Of a DNA stretch of 64,000 bases, positions 9,984-18,250 are shown one piece after another. Position 1 is the first letter of the stretch. Every line of letters starts with the position of its first letter. The stretch spans positions 16,996 to 80,995 of the forward strand of contig JAEUGY010000104.1 of NCBI GenBank assembly GCA_016794625.1, in the 5' to 3' direction. Under the pieces are notes generated by a model, which saw nothing but the letters and a program-made list of their open reading frames with translations, searched no databases and was not told where the DNA came from. A program made the translations under genes and the position numbers. The stretch comes from Opitutaceae bacterium. GTDB taxonomy: Bacteria; Verrucomicrobiota; Verrucomicrobiia; Opitutales; Opitutaceae.

Positions 9984-11423
9984 ATGCTTTCCCCTGTGAT
10001 CACCACCGGCACCGCCGCCTGTCTTCCCCGCCCCGTGACGTTGTCGCTCCTCTATTCCTTTCGCAGGGCGCCTGCCCGCACCCTCCTTGCCCTGTGGTTC
10101 ATCTCCACCGGTCTTCATGGCGCAAGCCAGGCAGGTGCGGCGCGGCCCAACGCCCTCCTCTCGCCGTCCATTGAACGCGCGCACCACGAAATGTGGCGCC
10201 GATTCATCGACGAGCACGGGATGGTAATCGACTACACGGGCCTCGACGGGGAGGTACAACGACCGACCCCCGATGAATGCCAGGACGGCAAGCCGAATGC
10301 CCTGGGCTGGTGGAGCCCGATCGAGAACGGGGGATTCTTCGGGGGACTCTACCTCGATGCCCTCTGCAATCGCTGGCGCGTGACGCGCGCGGCTGCGGCC
10401 GCCGACCGCGCAAAGACACTCGCCCGCGGCTTGGTCAAGCTGTCCGAGGTGGGTGACACGCCGGGATTCATCGCTCGCGGGGTGTCGACCGACGGCAGAC
10501 ACCACTACCCCGCCAGCTCAAGCGATCAAACCTATCCCTGGTTCTATGGTTTGTGGCGCTATGCCACCAGCGGTCTGCCCGACCCGGCGGAGCGCGCCCA
10601 TCTCGCCGCCACCCTGGAGCGGGTTGCGCTGGGCCTTGAGGCCCAGGGGTGGAAAATGCCCTGTGATCGCCCCGGCTTCGGGCACTTCGGTCACTGGTCG
10701 GGCGGCTTCGCTGGCTCCCAGGGCATTCTCTCGGGGGCCGAACCCTATTTCGATGCCACCGTGCGTTTCCTTTTTGTTTTGCGGGCAGTGCACGAGGTGA
10801 CGGGGAATCCGCGCTGGCTGGAACTTTACCTGCGCCACGCCGCCGAAAAGCCGCTGGGCAGCACCCGCACCCGCCTCGAAATCTGCGCGGGGGGCGTGCA
10901 ATACGTTGCCCCGGGAGAACCTCCCCGCTACCCGGAAAGCCCGCCGATCTGGACCTCCGCCAGCTCCCAGGCCGGCCTGCGGGCGCTGCGGGATTGGGAG
11001 GGCGATCCGGCACTCCGTGCGGGTTTTCAACGGGGCCTCGACGCCAATGCCGCCAGCGCCGCCCGCTTCATCTCCGCGTATTCACAGTACGACAACGAGA
11101 ACACCGCGATCTTCGATCTGCGATGGCGGGCGCTCAATGACTCCTGGTCTCCGCAGGGCGACATCAGCGCGGCCGTGAAGCTAGGCACCCTCCAGTACCG
11201 CGCCTGGAACCGGCAGTCGCCGCGCAAGCTCCTGGAGTCACACCAGATGCGGGACCCCCTCTTCGCCGCCTGGATCGTCGCCCTCGCCGGAAACCCCGCG
11301 CTGACCGCCGCGTCCCGCGCCGACATCGACGGGGCATTGACCCACTACCAGTGGGACCGGCTGTACACCTGCCTGTTCTTCATGGCGGAGAACGTCCACT
11401 GGCAGCTGCTGCGCGATGGTTGA
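9984..11423 (+). CDS. secreted protein of unknown family, copy 2 of a tandem pair
   Basis: This 479-residue paralogue of the preceding gene shares more than half of its residues with it by eye. The aligned blocks include IENGGFFGGLYLDALCNRW, the identical ASSSDQTYPWFYGL, GFGHFGHWSGGF, RTRLEICAGGVQYVAPGEPP, WTSASSQAGLRALRDWE and YQWDRLYT. A long N-terminal region with a hydrophobic segment at about 32-48 is a likely signal peptide. The conserved Asp, Glu, His and Trp residues are candidates for an active site. No named family is recognised; a toroid-fold glycan-active enzyme is my best guess. It is the last + strand gene of the locus and is convergent with the S9 peptidase. Confidence 0.7.
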   Translation: MLSPVITTGTAACLPRPVTLSLLYSFRRAPARTLLALWFISTGLHGASQAGAARPNALLSPSIERAHHEMWRRFIDEHGMVIDYTGLDGEVQRPTPDECQDGKPNALGWWSPIENGGFFGGLYLDALCNRWRVTRAAAAADRAKTLARGLVKLSEVGDTPGFIARGVSTDGRHHYPASSSDQTYPWFYGLWRYATSGLPDPAERAHLAATLERVALGLEAQGWKMPCDRPGFGHFGHWSGGFAGSQGILSGAEPYFDATVRFLFVLRAVHEVTGNPRWLELYLRHAAEKPLGSTRTRLEICAGGVQYVAPGEPPRYPESPPIWTSASSQAGLRALRDWEGDPALRAGFQRGLDANAASAARFISAYSQYDNENTAIFDLRWRALNDSWSPQGDISAAVKLGTLQYRAWNRQSPRKLLESHQMRDPLFAAWIVALAGNPALTAASRADIDGALTHYQWDRLYTCLFFMAENVHWQLLRDG

Positions 11424-11492
11424 CCCGGGCCGGGGCGCCGTCGCGCCGTTCAGTCTTGGAACGGGCTTCGTATCGCATGCGCGTCCGCGCCC

Positions 11493-13601
11493 TCAGCGCC
11501 TCGCCGGCGCGCCGGGTTCGCCATCGAAATTCGGCTTTTCCAGCACCGGCTTGCCGCCGATGTAACGGCTGAGCCACGACTGCATCTCCCAGTGCCAGTA
11601 GATCGCGTTCTGCGGGCTCAGGATCCAGTGATTCTCGTTCGGAAACACCACGAGGCGGGACGGCACGCCCAGGGCTTGGAGCACCCCGTAGAGCTCGAGA
11701 CCGTTTCCGTAGGGAACGCGGTAGTCGAGCTCGCCGTGGAGCACGAGCGTGGGGGTCTTGAAGTGCTTCGCATAGAACATCGGGTTCTGGCGCTGCATGC
11801 CTTCCAGGTTCTCCCAGGGCGTGCCACCCATCACGAGCGGAAACCCATGCGGCACATCCGTCGCGTACTGCGCATAGGAGTTGTTCACTCCGGCGTGGTT
11901 GATGATCGCCTTGAAACGATCCGTGTGGCCCAGCCCCCAGGCCGCCATGTAGCCCCCATAGCTGGCACCGGCCGCGGCCAAACGCTCGCGATCGAGGTTC
12001 GGAAAGCGCGCCAGCAGGTAGTCGGTGGACTTCATGATGTCCTCAAAGGGCATGTCGCCCCACTGGTTAAGGATGCTCTGGGCGAATTTCTCGCCGAAGC
12101 CGGTCGAACCGTGACGGTTCACCCACGTCACCACGTAGCCCGGCGCCGCAAAACAGTGCGTATTCCAGCGGTAACTCCAGGAGTTGCGGTTCATCGTGTG
12201 CGGTCCGCCGTGCATGAGTTGCACGAGGGGATACCGTTTAGCGGGGTCAAACCCAGGCGGAAACACGAGCCAGCCCTGGATCTTGTCCTGGTTCGCGCCC
12301 ACAAAGGTATACTCCTCGACCCGGCCCAGATCGAGCCGGGCCACGGCCTCGTCGTTGAAGTGGGTGAGCTGCCGCGCCCCGCCTGTCACCGGGTCCAGTA
12401 CAAAGAGCTCGTTCGGCCGGTTCGTCGTGTCGTTGAGAAAGACAATCCGTTCTGCCTTCGCCCGGAGCGCGCTCGCCGTGCCTTCACGATGCAGGGCCTT
12501 GAGGCCCGAGCCGTCGGCCGACAGGCGAAAGACCGGGACGACACCTCGGTCCTCGGCAATCACCCACAGCGTGCGTCCGTCCCCGGAGAACGCCACCTCG
12601 TCGATCGAGAGGTCGATGGCCGCGGTGACCGGCGTGGTGCGGCCGGACGCCAGATCGTGCCGCCAGAGTTTGCCGGATTCACCATTGCCATACGCCGTGG
12701 TGCGGCGCGTGTAGAGGATCGATTTTCCGTCCGGGGCAAAGACCGGTGCCGTGTCGGATCCGGCATTGTCCCCGGTGAGATTGCGCTGGGTTCCGGAACC
12801 ATCCGTCGGCACCAACACCACGTCGCTGTTATGGAAGTCCCGATAGGGCGGCGGCGAGGTATTGAGCGAGAGCGCGATCCAGTGTCCGTCCGGACTGAGA
12901 TCGAAGGTGAACTCGCCGCTCAACTGGAAGAGCCGGTCCGACCCGGGCGTCAGGTCGATCAGCGCCCGAGTGCTGACGTCGACACGCAGCAACCGGTTCG
13001 CCAGATTGTCCGTCAACCAGCGGTCAAAGTACCGGTACTGGCGGTGCTCCGTCACCCGGGCTGTCATCTTGGAGTCCTTGCGACGCTTGATCTCCTTCTT
13101 CATCGCCGCGAGGTCGGCCTTCGCCCACGCACCCGCCAGCTCTGGAATCACGGTCGTTGATACGACGATGGACCTGCCATCGGGCATCCACTTGGGCGAG
13201 GCCACCGCAAAGGGTAGCTCCAGCAGCTTCTCCGCCTCTCCACCGTCCATCGGCATGACGTACAAGGCGGCGACCTCGTCATCGCCACGTTTCGATACAA
13301 ACGCGATCCGCCGGCCATCGGGACTCCAGGCCGGTGCGCTGTCCGTACCCGCCGCCGTGGTCAAACGGCGCACGGCGGCAGATTCAACCTCCACCACCCA
13401 CAGGCTGCTGGTGCTTTTGTTGTTTTCGATCGACCAGTCCTGGACCGTGAACACGACCGTCCCACCGTCCGGTGAGAGCATCGGACTGCCGAGCCGCTTC
13501 ATCGCCCAGAGATCCTGCGGTGTGATCGGCCGTTTTTCCGCCGCCACCACTCCCGCAACCAGCCCAAGAACAAGGAGCCCCCAACGTGCAACAATGCTCA
13601 T
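11493..13601 (-). CDS. S9 family (prolyl oligopeptidase-type) serine peptidase
   Basis: This is a 702-residue protein with a signal peptide at residues 1-21. Residues about 35-420 are a TolB-like beta-propeller with repeated LSPDG/WSPDGRRIAF motifs. Residues about 430-690 are the alpha/beta-hydrolase catalytic domain. The triad is readable: Ser547 in GASYGGYM, Asp626 in HGELDYRVP and His658 in NENHWI. It is probably a secreted or periplasmic oligopeptidase of the dipeptidyl/acylaminoacyl peptidase group; the peptide specificity cannot be told. It is transcribed toward the glycan locus on the opposite strand, 79 bases downstream of the methyltransferase gene. Confidence 0.92.
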   Translation of the reverse strand: MSIVARWGLLVLGLVAGVVAAEKRPITPQDLWAMKRLGSPMLSPDGGTVVFTVQDWSIENNKSTSSLWVVEVESAAVRRLTTAAGTDSAPAWSPDGRRIAFVSKRGDDEVAALYVMPMDGGEAEKLLELPFAVASPKWMPDGRSIVVSTTVIPELAGAWAKADLAAMKKEIKRRKDSKMTARVTEHRQYRYFDRWLTDNLANRLLRVDVSTRALIDLTPGSDRLFQLSGEFTFDLSPDGHWIALSLNTSPPPYRDFHNSDVVLVPTDGSGTQRNLTGDNAGSDTAPVFAPDGKSILYTRRTTAYGNGESGKLWRHDLASGRTTPVTAAIDLSIDEVAFSGDGRTLWVIAEDRGVVPVFRLSADGSGLKALHREGTASALRAKAERIVFLNDTTNRPNELFVLDPVTGGARQLTHFNDEAVARLDLGRVEEYTFVGANQDKIQGWLVFPPGFDPAKRYPLVQLMHGGPHTMNRNSWSYRWNTHCFAAPGYVVTWVNRHGSTGFGEKFAQSILNQWGDMPFEDIMKSTDYLLARFPNLDRERLAAAGASYGGYMAAWGLGHTDRFKAIINHAGVNNSYAQYATDVPHGFPLVMGGTPWENLEGMQRQNPMFYAKHFKTPTLVLHGELDYRVPYGNGLELYGVLQALGVPSRLVVFPNENHWILSPQNAIYWHWEMQSWLSRYIGGKPVLEKPNFDGEPGAPARR

Positions 13602-13680
13602 GCCCCATCTCGCCCGAGAACCCCGGAGGAGTCAAAATCTTAACTTCGCAGCGTGATCCGGAGGGCAACACTGCTCCGCG

Positions 13681-14334
13681 TCAGAAAGCTGACGGTCGCG
13701 GCAACAGAAGATCATGGGGTGAACCCTGGACCGCTGAGGCTGGGGCGATCGCGAGGCGCAGGACCGGGGTGGTCGTGGTGGGGGCATGCGGGTGATGAAG
13801 GTGCGTGAGCCAGGAATGCAGTCGCGATGCGAAGAAGTGCGCAACGGCAGCATCCTCTTCGGCGCCGCCTGAGTGTCCTCGATAACTTACTACACTCAGG
13901 ACTCCGCCCGGTTGGAGTTGGGCACAGGCCTGCTCCAAAGCCTGCACCGTGGATTCAGGCCGGGTGATGACCGACGGGGAACCGCCCTTTGGCAGGTAGC
14001 CGAGATTGAACATCACGGCGGCCAGGCGTCCCCGCGCGGGATCAGGGAGGTGTTCGCTCAGGCAGGCATGCGACGCGTGCACAAGGTGCACGCGATCCAA
14101 CACCGACTCGCGCTCCAACCGCTCCCGGGTGCTCGTCAGCGCCTCGGCCTGGACGTCAAAGGCGATGACGCGACCCGCCGTTCCCACCGCGTGCGCAAGA
14201 AAGCAGGTGTCACTCCCCCGCCCTGCGGTCGCGTCAACCGCCCAGCAACCCGGCGTCAGCCCCCGAGCCACCGCGCACTGGGCCAGCCGAAGGAGATTCA
14301 CAGCCCAGCCTCCCACCACCCTTCGGCCAACCAT
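13681..14334 (-). CDS. mnmM: tRNA mnm5s2U34 methyltransferase-like protein (YtqB/MnmM family)
   Basis: This 217-residue class I SAM-dependent methyltransferase has motif I in VDATAGRGSDTCFLA (about 33-47), a SAM-ribose acidic strand VIAFDVQ (about 56-62) and the family-specific FNLGYLPKGG (about 109-118), followed by ITRPESTVQAL. These are signatures of the YtqB family, for which Bacillus subtilis YtqB has been shown to methylate 5-aminomethyl-2-thiouridine at tRNA position 34. The C-terminal approximately 40 residues (HHPHAPTTTT...) extend beyond the usual family end. The N-terminus follows directly after MVGRRVVGGWAVN. Cytoplasmic; likely a single-gene unit. Confidence 0.8.
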   Translation of the reverse strand: MVGRRVVGGWAVNLLRLAQCAVARGLTPGCWAVDATAGRGSDTCFLAHAVGTAGRVIAFDVQAEALTSTRERLERESVLDRVHLVHASHACLSEHLPDPARGRLAAVMFNLGYLPKGGSPSVITRPESTVQALEQACAQLQPGGVLSVVSYRGHSGGAEEDAAVAHFFASRLHSWLTHLHHPHAPTTTTPVLRLAIAPASAVQGSPHDLLLPRPSAF

Positions 14335-14466
14335 AGACGCGCATCGGTACGACCGATCCGCTGATGGCCGCTGGGCCTCGACCGACTCGTTCTGTTCGCA
14401 GGCGTGAGCCCCTTGCCTCCCGTCATGCTCACCGAAAACCGCGGGGACTCCCCGTCGTCAACGCAG

Positions 14467-14501
14467 AAAACGGATGCCGTTCCCCGGAACGGACATCCGT
14501 T
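14467..14501 (-). terminator. intrinsic terminator of the fasciclin gene
   Basis: On the minus strand a 15-bp stem with one bulged base (ACGGATG...CATCCGT around GTTCC/GGAAC) begins 26 bases after the fasciclin stop and is followed by four T. Confidence 0.6.
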
Positions 14502-14527
14502 GAATCGAATGCAGCCTAACTCGCCGG

Positions 14528-15007
14528 TTACGGCAGGATCACCGTATCGATGACATGCACCACGCCATTGCCTGCCACCAGATCGGCGGCGACCACGGTG
14601 GCGCCGTCGATCATGACGGAGCCATGACCGGCCATGAGGGTGGCTTCCTTGCCGTTCACCGTCTTGACCTTGCCGCTCTTGACGTCCTTGGCCATGACCT
14701 TGCCGGGTACGACGTGGTAGGTGAGGACCGCGACGAGTTTGGCCTTGTTTTCCGGCTTGAGCAGCGATTCCACCGTGCCCGCGGGCAGCTTGGCAAACGC
14801 CGCGTTGGTGGGCGCGAAGACCGTGAACGGTCCCTTGCCACTGAGCGTTTCCACCAGACCCGCGGCCTTGACGGCGGCGACAAGCGTGGTGTGGTCGGGG
14901 GAGCCGACCGCAATGCCCACCACGGTGGCCGCCGGGGCCGCGAGGAGGTTTCCAACCGAAAAGCCTGCCCACAGGGCGAGCGAAGCGAAGAGAGAGCGAA
15001 GTTTCAT
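14528..15007 (-). CDS. secreted fasciclin (FAS1) domain protein
   Basis: This is a 159-residue protein with a signal peptide at residues 1-23 and one complete FAS1 domain covering the rest. Diagnostic FAS1 segments are FTVFAPTNAAFAKLP (about 81-95), the YHVVPGKVMAKD stretch (about 117-128) and the C-terminal GVVHVIDTVILP (about 148-159). Single FAS1 proteins of this size are secreted or periplasmic and are thought to mediate adhesion; no enzymatic role is expected. It is followed by a hairpin terminator and is divergent from the AbgT transporter gene. Confidence 0.92.
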   Translation of the reverse strand: MKLRSLFASLALWAGFSVGNLLAAPAATVVGIAVGSPDHTTLVAAVKAAGLVETLSGKGPFTVFAPTNAAFAKLPAGTVESLLKPENKAKLVAVLTYHVVPGKVMAKDVKSGKVKTVNGKEATLMAGHGSVMIDGATVVAADLVAGNGVVHVIDTVILP

Positions 15008-15400
15008 GGTGTTCTTTGGATTCTGGGTTCAATCCCCGGGCTACACAGGCGACATGCCCACCACCCGAGGTATCCCTGCAACGGTTCTCCTCCGCTCAGA
15101 GATGCATCCGAAGGCGTGAAGTACGAGTTCTGTGGGGGACAGTAGGCGGGCTTGATTCGCACGCTCCCGCTTGCGTCCGCCCCAACTTCCTGTCCGGACC
15201 GCCCGACCCAAGCCCTCCGGAGGAAGGCAAGAGAGACTGCGTTCTACGATTTCCACTACACCTTGTGGGGGCACTCAGGCCGCGGGACGGGCCCGCGTCG
15301 GTCCCGTGGACCGGGCCATTTCGGACGGGAGGCTCCCCTGCCCTGCTCCATCGGCCGCCATTGCGATTGCCGGCCGCGGGAAAACTCCTTCAGTCCCAGC
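15008..15400. other. intergenic region between divergent fasciclin and AbgT genes
   Basis: These 393 bases lie between two divergent starts and must hold both promoters. I see no coding frame with family features, no clear operator palindrome and no RNA structure. Confidence 0.4.
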
Positions 15401-16954
15401 ATGTCATCAACGTCCGGGGAGTCCCCCTCCTTCTCGCAACGGTTGCTCAATGTCGTGGAAAAGGCCGGCAATGCGCTGCCCAACCCGGTGACCCTGTTCA
15501 TCCTCCTCGCGGGCCTGGTGGTCCTCCTGTCGGCCTGGCTGAGTGCGGCCGGCGTACAGGTGGTGCATCCGGGCACGGGCAAAGTGGTGACGGTGGTCAA
15601 TCTGCTCACGGTCGAGGGTCTGCACCGGATGATCACCGGCGCGCTGCCTAATTTCATCAACTTCGCCCCGCTGGGACTGGTCCTGGTGTGTCTGATCGGA
15701 CTGGCGGTGGCGGAACACAGCGGGCTGATCGGTGCGGTGCTGCGCGTGATCGTGCTGACCACCCCGCCCCGGTTTCTCACGGCGGTGGTGGTGTTCTGCG
15801 GCACGTTGTCTCACACCGGGAGCGACGTCGGGTACGTGCTGCTCATCCCGCTCAGCGCGGCCCTTTTTCACACCGTCGGCCGGCATCCGCTGGCCGGGCT
15901 GGCGGCGGCCTTCGCCGGAGTTTCGGGCGGGTTTGCCGCGAACATCCTGCTCAGCACCTCCGACGTGCTGCTCAGCGCCATGACCCAGGAGGCCGCGCGC
16001 CTCCTGCAGCCGACCTACACGGTCACGCCCATGTCGAACTACTATTTCCTCGCGGTCTCGGTGTTCCTCATCGTCGGCGTCGGCACGTGGATCACGGAGC
16101 GCATGGTCGAGCCGCGGCTCGGCGCCTACACGGGTGGAGTGAAAAAGGAACCGATGACACCGCTCGCGCCGCGGGAACGCCGCGGGCTCTGGTCCGCGGC
16201 CGCCGCCGCCCTCGGACTCACGCTCGTCATCCTGGCCGGATTGATCCCTGAAACCGGCTTCCTGCGGGACCCGGCCCACCCCGGCGTGCTGCAGTCCTAC
16301 TTCATCAAAGCCTTCGTCTTCTTCATCTTCCTCTACGGTCTGGTCGTGGGTGTGACCTACGGGGTCGTCGCCGGCACGATTCGGAATGATCACGATGTGA
16401 TCCAGGGCATGACCAAGGCGATGCAGAGCGTCGGTGGCTACATCGTGCTGGCCTTTTTTGTCGCCCAGTTCGTGAGCTACTTTGGCTGGACCAATCTCGC
16501 GGTCGTGCTGGCGGTGGAGGGGGCGGAGTTTTTGCGCCACCTCGATCTCGGCGCCATTCCTCTGATGGGCGCGTTTGTCGTGCTGGCGGCGATCATCGAC
16601 CTCGCCCTGGGTTCGGCGTCGGCCAAGTGGGCGGTGATGGCCCCCATTTTTGTCCCGATGTTCATGCTGCTCGGTTACTCTCCGGAGATGGCCCAGGCGG
16701 CGTACCGGATCGGCGACAGCACCATGAACGTGGTCACACCCCTGATGAGTTATTTTCCTCTCATCCTCACCTTCGTCCAGCGCTACGACCCCAAGGCCGG
16801 AATCGGCACGCTCGTCGCCATGATGCTGCCGTACTCGCTGCTTTTCCTCGCCGGCTGGATGCTGATGTTGATCATTTGGATACTGGTCGGCCTGCCGCTC
16901 GGCCCCAACGCCCCGCTTTTCCTGCCCGGTCCGGTGCCCGCGACGGCGCCGTGA
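15401..16954 (+). CDS. AbgT family transporter
   Basis: This 517-residue inner-membrane protein has about 11-13 hydrophobic segments spread over its length. The N-terminal NPVTLFILLAG, the SHTGSDVGYVLLIPLSAALF segment (about 145-165) and the C-terminal GDSTMNVVTPLMSYFPLI (about 440-458) are typical of the AbgT family, whose studied members move p-aminobenzoyl-glutamate or export sulfonamides. The ATG at 15401 fits the family N-terminus; the open frame upstream has no similarity. The stop codon lies inside a GTGA overlap with the sulfatase-like gene, so the two are probably co-translated. The real substrate is unknown. Confidence 0.9.
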   Translation: MSSTSGESPSFSQRLLNVVEKAGNALPNPVTLFILLAGLVVLLSAWLSAAGVQVVHPGTGKVVTVVNLLTVEGLHRMITGALPNFINFAPLGLVLVCLIGLAVAEHSGLIGAVLRVIVLTTPPRFLTAVVVFCGTLSHTGSDVGYVLLIPLSAALFHTVGRHPLAGLAAAFAGVSGGFAANILLSTSDVLLSAMTQEAARLLQPTYTVTPMSNYYFLAVSVFLIVGVGTWITERMVEPRLGAYTGGVKKEPMTPLAPRERRGLWSAAAAALGLTLVILAGLIPETGFLRDPAHPGVLQSYFIKAFVFFIFLYGLVVGVTYGVVAGTIRNDHDVIQGMTKAMQSVGGYIVLAFFVAQFVSYFGWTNLAVVLAVEGAEFLRHLDLGAIPLMGAFVVLAAIIDLALGSASAKWAVMAPIFVPMFMLLGYSPEMAQAAYRIGDSTMNVVTPLMSYFPLILTFVQRYDPKAGIGTLVAMMLPYSLLFLAGWMLMLIIWILVGLPLGPNAPLFLPGPVPATAP

Positions 16955-18162
16955 GCGCGGTTCTTTCTGTGTCACGCGCCCCTTCCATCCTCTGGATTCT
17001 GACCACGCAGTGGCGCGCCCAGGCCACGGGGTACGCGGGTGATCCCAATGCCCGGACCCCCGGGCTCGACGCGCTGGCGCGGGCCTCGGTCAACTATCGT
17101 CAGGCGGTCACGCCCCACCCTTTCGGTCCCTTCGCCCGAGCCGCGCTGCTCACCGGCGTGCCCTGCCCCGCGAACGGCGTGCGCGATTATTTCGATCCGC
17201 TGCCGCCCTCCGCACGCACGGTGGCCCATGCGCTGAACGAACGTGGATACAGGACGGCCTATTTCGGCAAATGGCACCTGGGTCGCCGGGATCCCGCGGC
17301 TCCCCTGGTGGGCGAGGCGCACGCGCGCATCGTGGTTCCACCGGAGGAGCGGGCCGGGTTTTCGTTCTGGGAAGGGTTCGAGAGCGGCTTCCTGCTCAAC
17401 GATCCGTGGCTGCATGGCTCGCGCCTGCCCGTGCCCACGCGTTTCCCCGGATACCAGAGTGATGTGCTCTGCACCCGCGCCGCCCATTGGTTGGCCGCCG
17501 CCGAGGTGTCGCACCCCGAGGCGCCTTGGTTCGCAGTCGTCAGTCTCGAGTCTCCGCACCCCCCCTACGCCGCTCCGGCGGCCGGCCTCACTCCGCCGGA
17601 GCCTTCGGAGCTGGTGCTGCGGGACAATGTACCGCGCGGCGGCGCCTTCGAGACACGGGTCCGCACGGAACTGTCAGGCTACTACGCCCACATCGAGGCC
17701 ACCGACCGCGCCCTCACGCGCTTGGTGGAAAGCCTGCGTTGGGACACCGTCGTGGTGGTGACCTCGGTCCATGGTGACATGCACGGTGCGCACGGACGGC
17801 TGCGCAAGGGCTGGCCCCACGAGGAGAGCGTGCGCGTGCCGTTGCTGGTGCGCGGCGCCCCGGGGCCGCGGCGCGCCGGCGCGGTCAGTGATGAACCGGT
17901 TTCGCTCATCGATCTGCCCGCCATGACCCTCGCGTGGTCCGAGGGTCTGGCCTGGCGGTGTGCGCAGGAGTACGCCGCCATCTCCATGCCGAGCGTGGTG
18001 GCGCTCCCGCACCAATGCGACCGGCTGTGGCAGGGACGCCGCAGTCCGGGCCACAAGATGGTCTTTAAAGCGGACGGTACTCCGTGGCTGGATTTCGATC
18101 TGGCCGTCGATCCGCTGGAGCTGACCAACAAGGCCGAGGGTTTCTCCGTGCTCGATTCCTGA
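16951..18162 (+). CDS. sulfatase-fold protein lacking the catalytic residues
   Basis: This is a 403-residue protein starting at a GTG that overlaps the AbgT stop (GTGA). The family scaffold is well kept: RTPGLDALA at 35-43, RAALLTG at 63-69, FGKWHLG, PLLVRGAPGPRRAG and a C-terminal DPLELTNKA. Three key positions are replaced. The N-terminal metal Asp is Thr19 (ILTTQ in place of the usual MTDQ). The formylglycine site CxPSR is Gly59-Pro-Phe-Ala-Arg. The second metal Asp of the SDHG motif is Val273 (TSVHG). Without the formylglycine cysteine and metal ligands it should not hydrolyse sulfate esters by the known mechanism. No signal peptide is visible. The frame is intact, so this looks like a retained pseudoenzyme and not a decaying gene. 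Confidence 0.85.
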   Translation: MSAVLSVSRAPSILWILTTQWRAQATGYAGDPNARTPGLDALARASVNYRQAVTPHPFGPFARAALLTGVPCPANGVRDYFDPLPPSARTVAHALNERGYRTAYFGKWHLGRRDPAAPLVGEAHARIVVPPEERAGFSFWEGFESGFLLNDPWLHGSRLPVPTRFPGYQSDVLCTRAAHWLAAAEVSHPEAPWFAVVSLESPHPPYAAPAAGLTPPEPSELVLRDNVPRGGAFETRVRTELSGYYAHIEATDRALTRLVESLRWDTVVVVTSVHGDMHGAHGRLRKGWPHEESVRVPLLVRGAPGPRRAGAVSDEPVSLIDLPAMTLAWSEGLAWRCAQEYAAISMPSVVALPHQCDRLWQGRRSPGHKMVFKADGTPWLDFDLAVDPLELTNKAEGFSVLDS

Positions 18163-18193
18163 GCCGGCGGGTGGCGCTGGGTCGACCCCACAA

Positions 18194-18223
18194 AAAAACC
18201 CGGGAACGGTGTCCCGGGTTTTT
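18194..18223. terminator. bidirectional intrinsic terminator
   Basis: A 12-bp perfect stem (AAAAACCCGGGA paired with TCCCGGGTTTTT, six-base loop) lies between the convergent sulfatase-like and phosphofructokinase genes. It has A-runs on one side and T-runs on the other, so it can stop transcription from both directions. Confidence 0.9.
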
Positions 18224-18250
18224 GCAGAAGACCTGAAGCGGACGACTCGC

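Noticed and set aside
15008..15400. A riboswitch or attenuator in the long leader before the AbgT gene
   Set aside because: I found no stable conserved-looking stem, anti-terminator pair or T-run.
16951..18162. The sulfatase-like gene as a decayed pseudogene
   Set aside because: The frame is complete with no stop or frameshift, and the scaffold motifs around the lost catalytic residues are conserved, which fits a retained protein better than decay.
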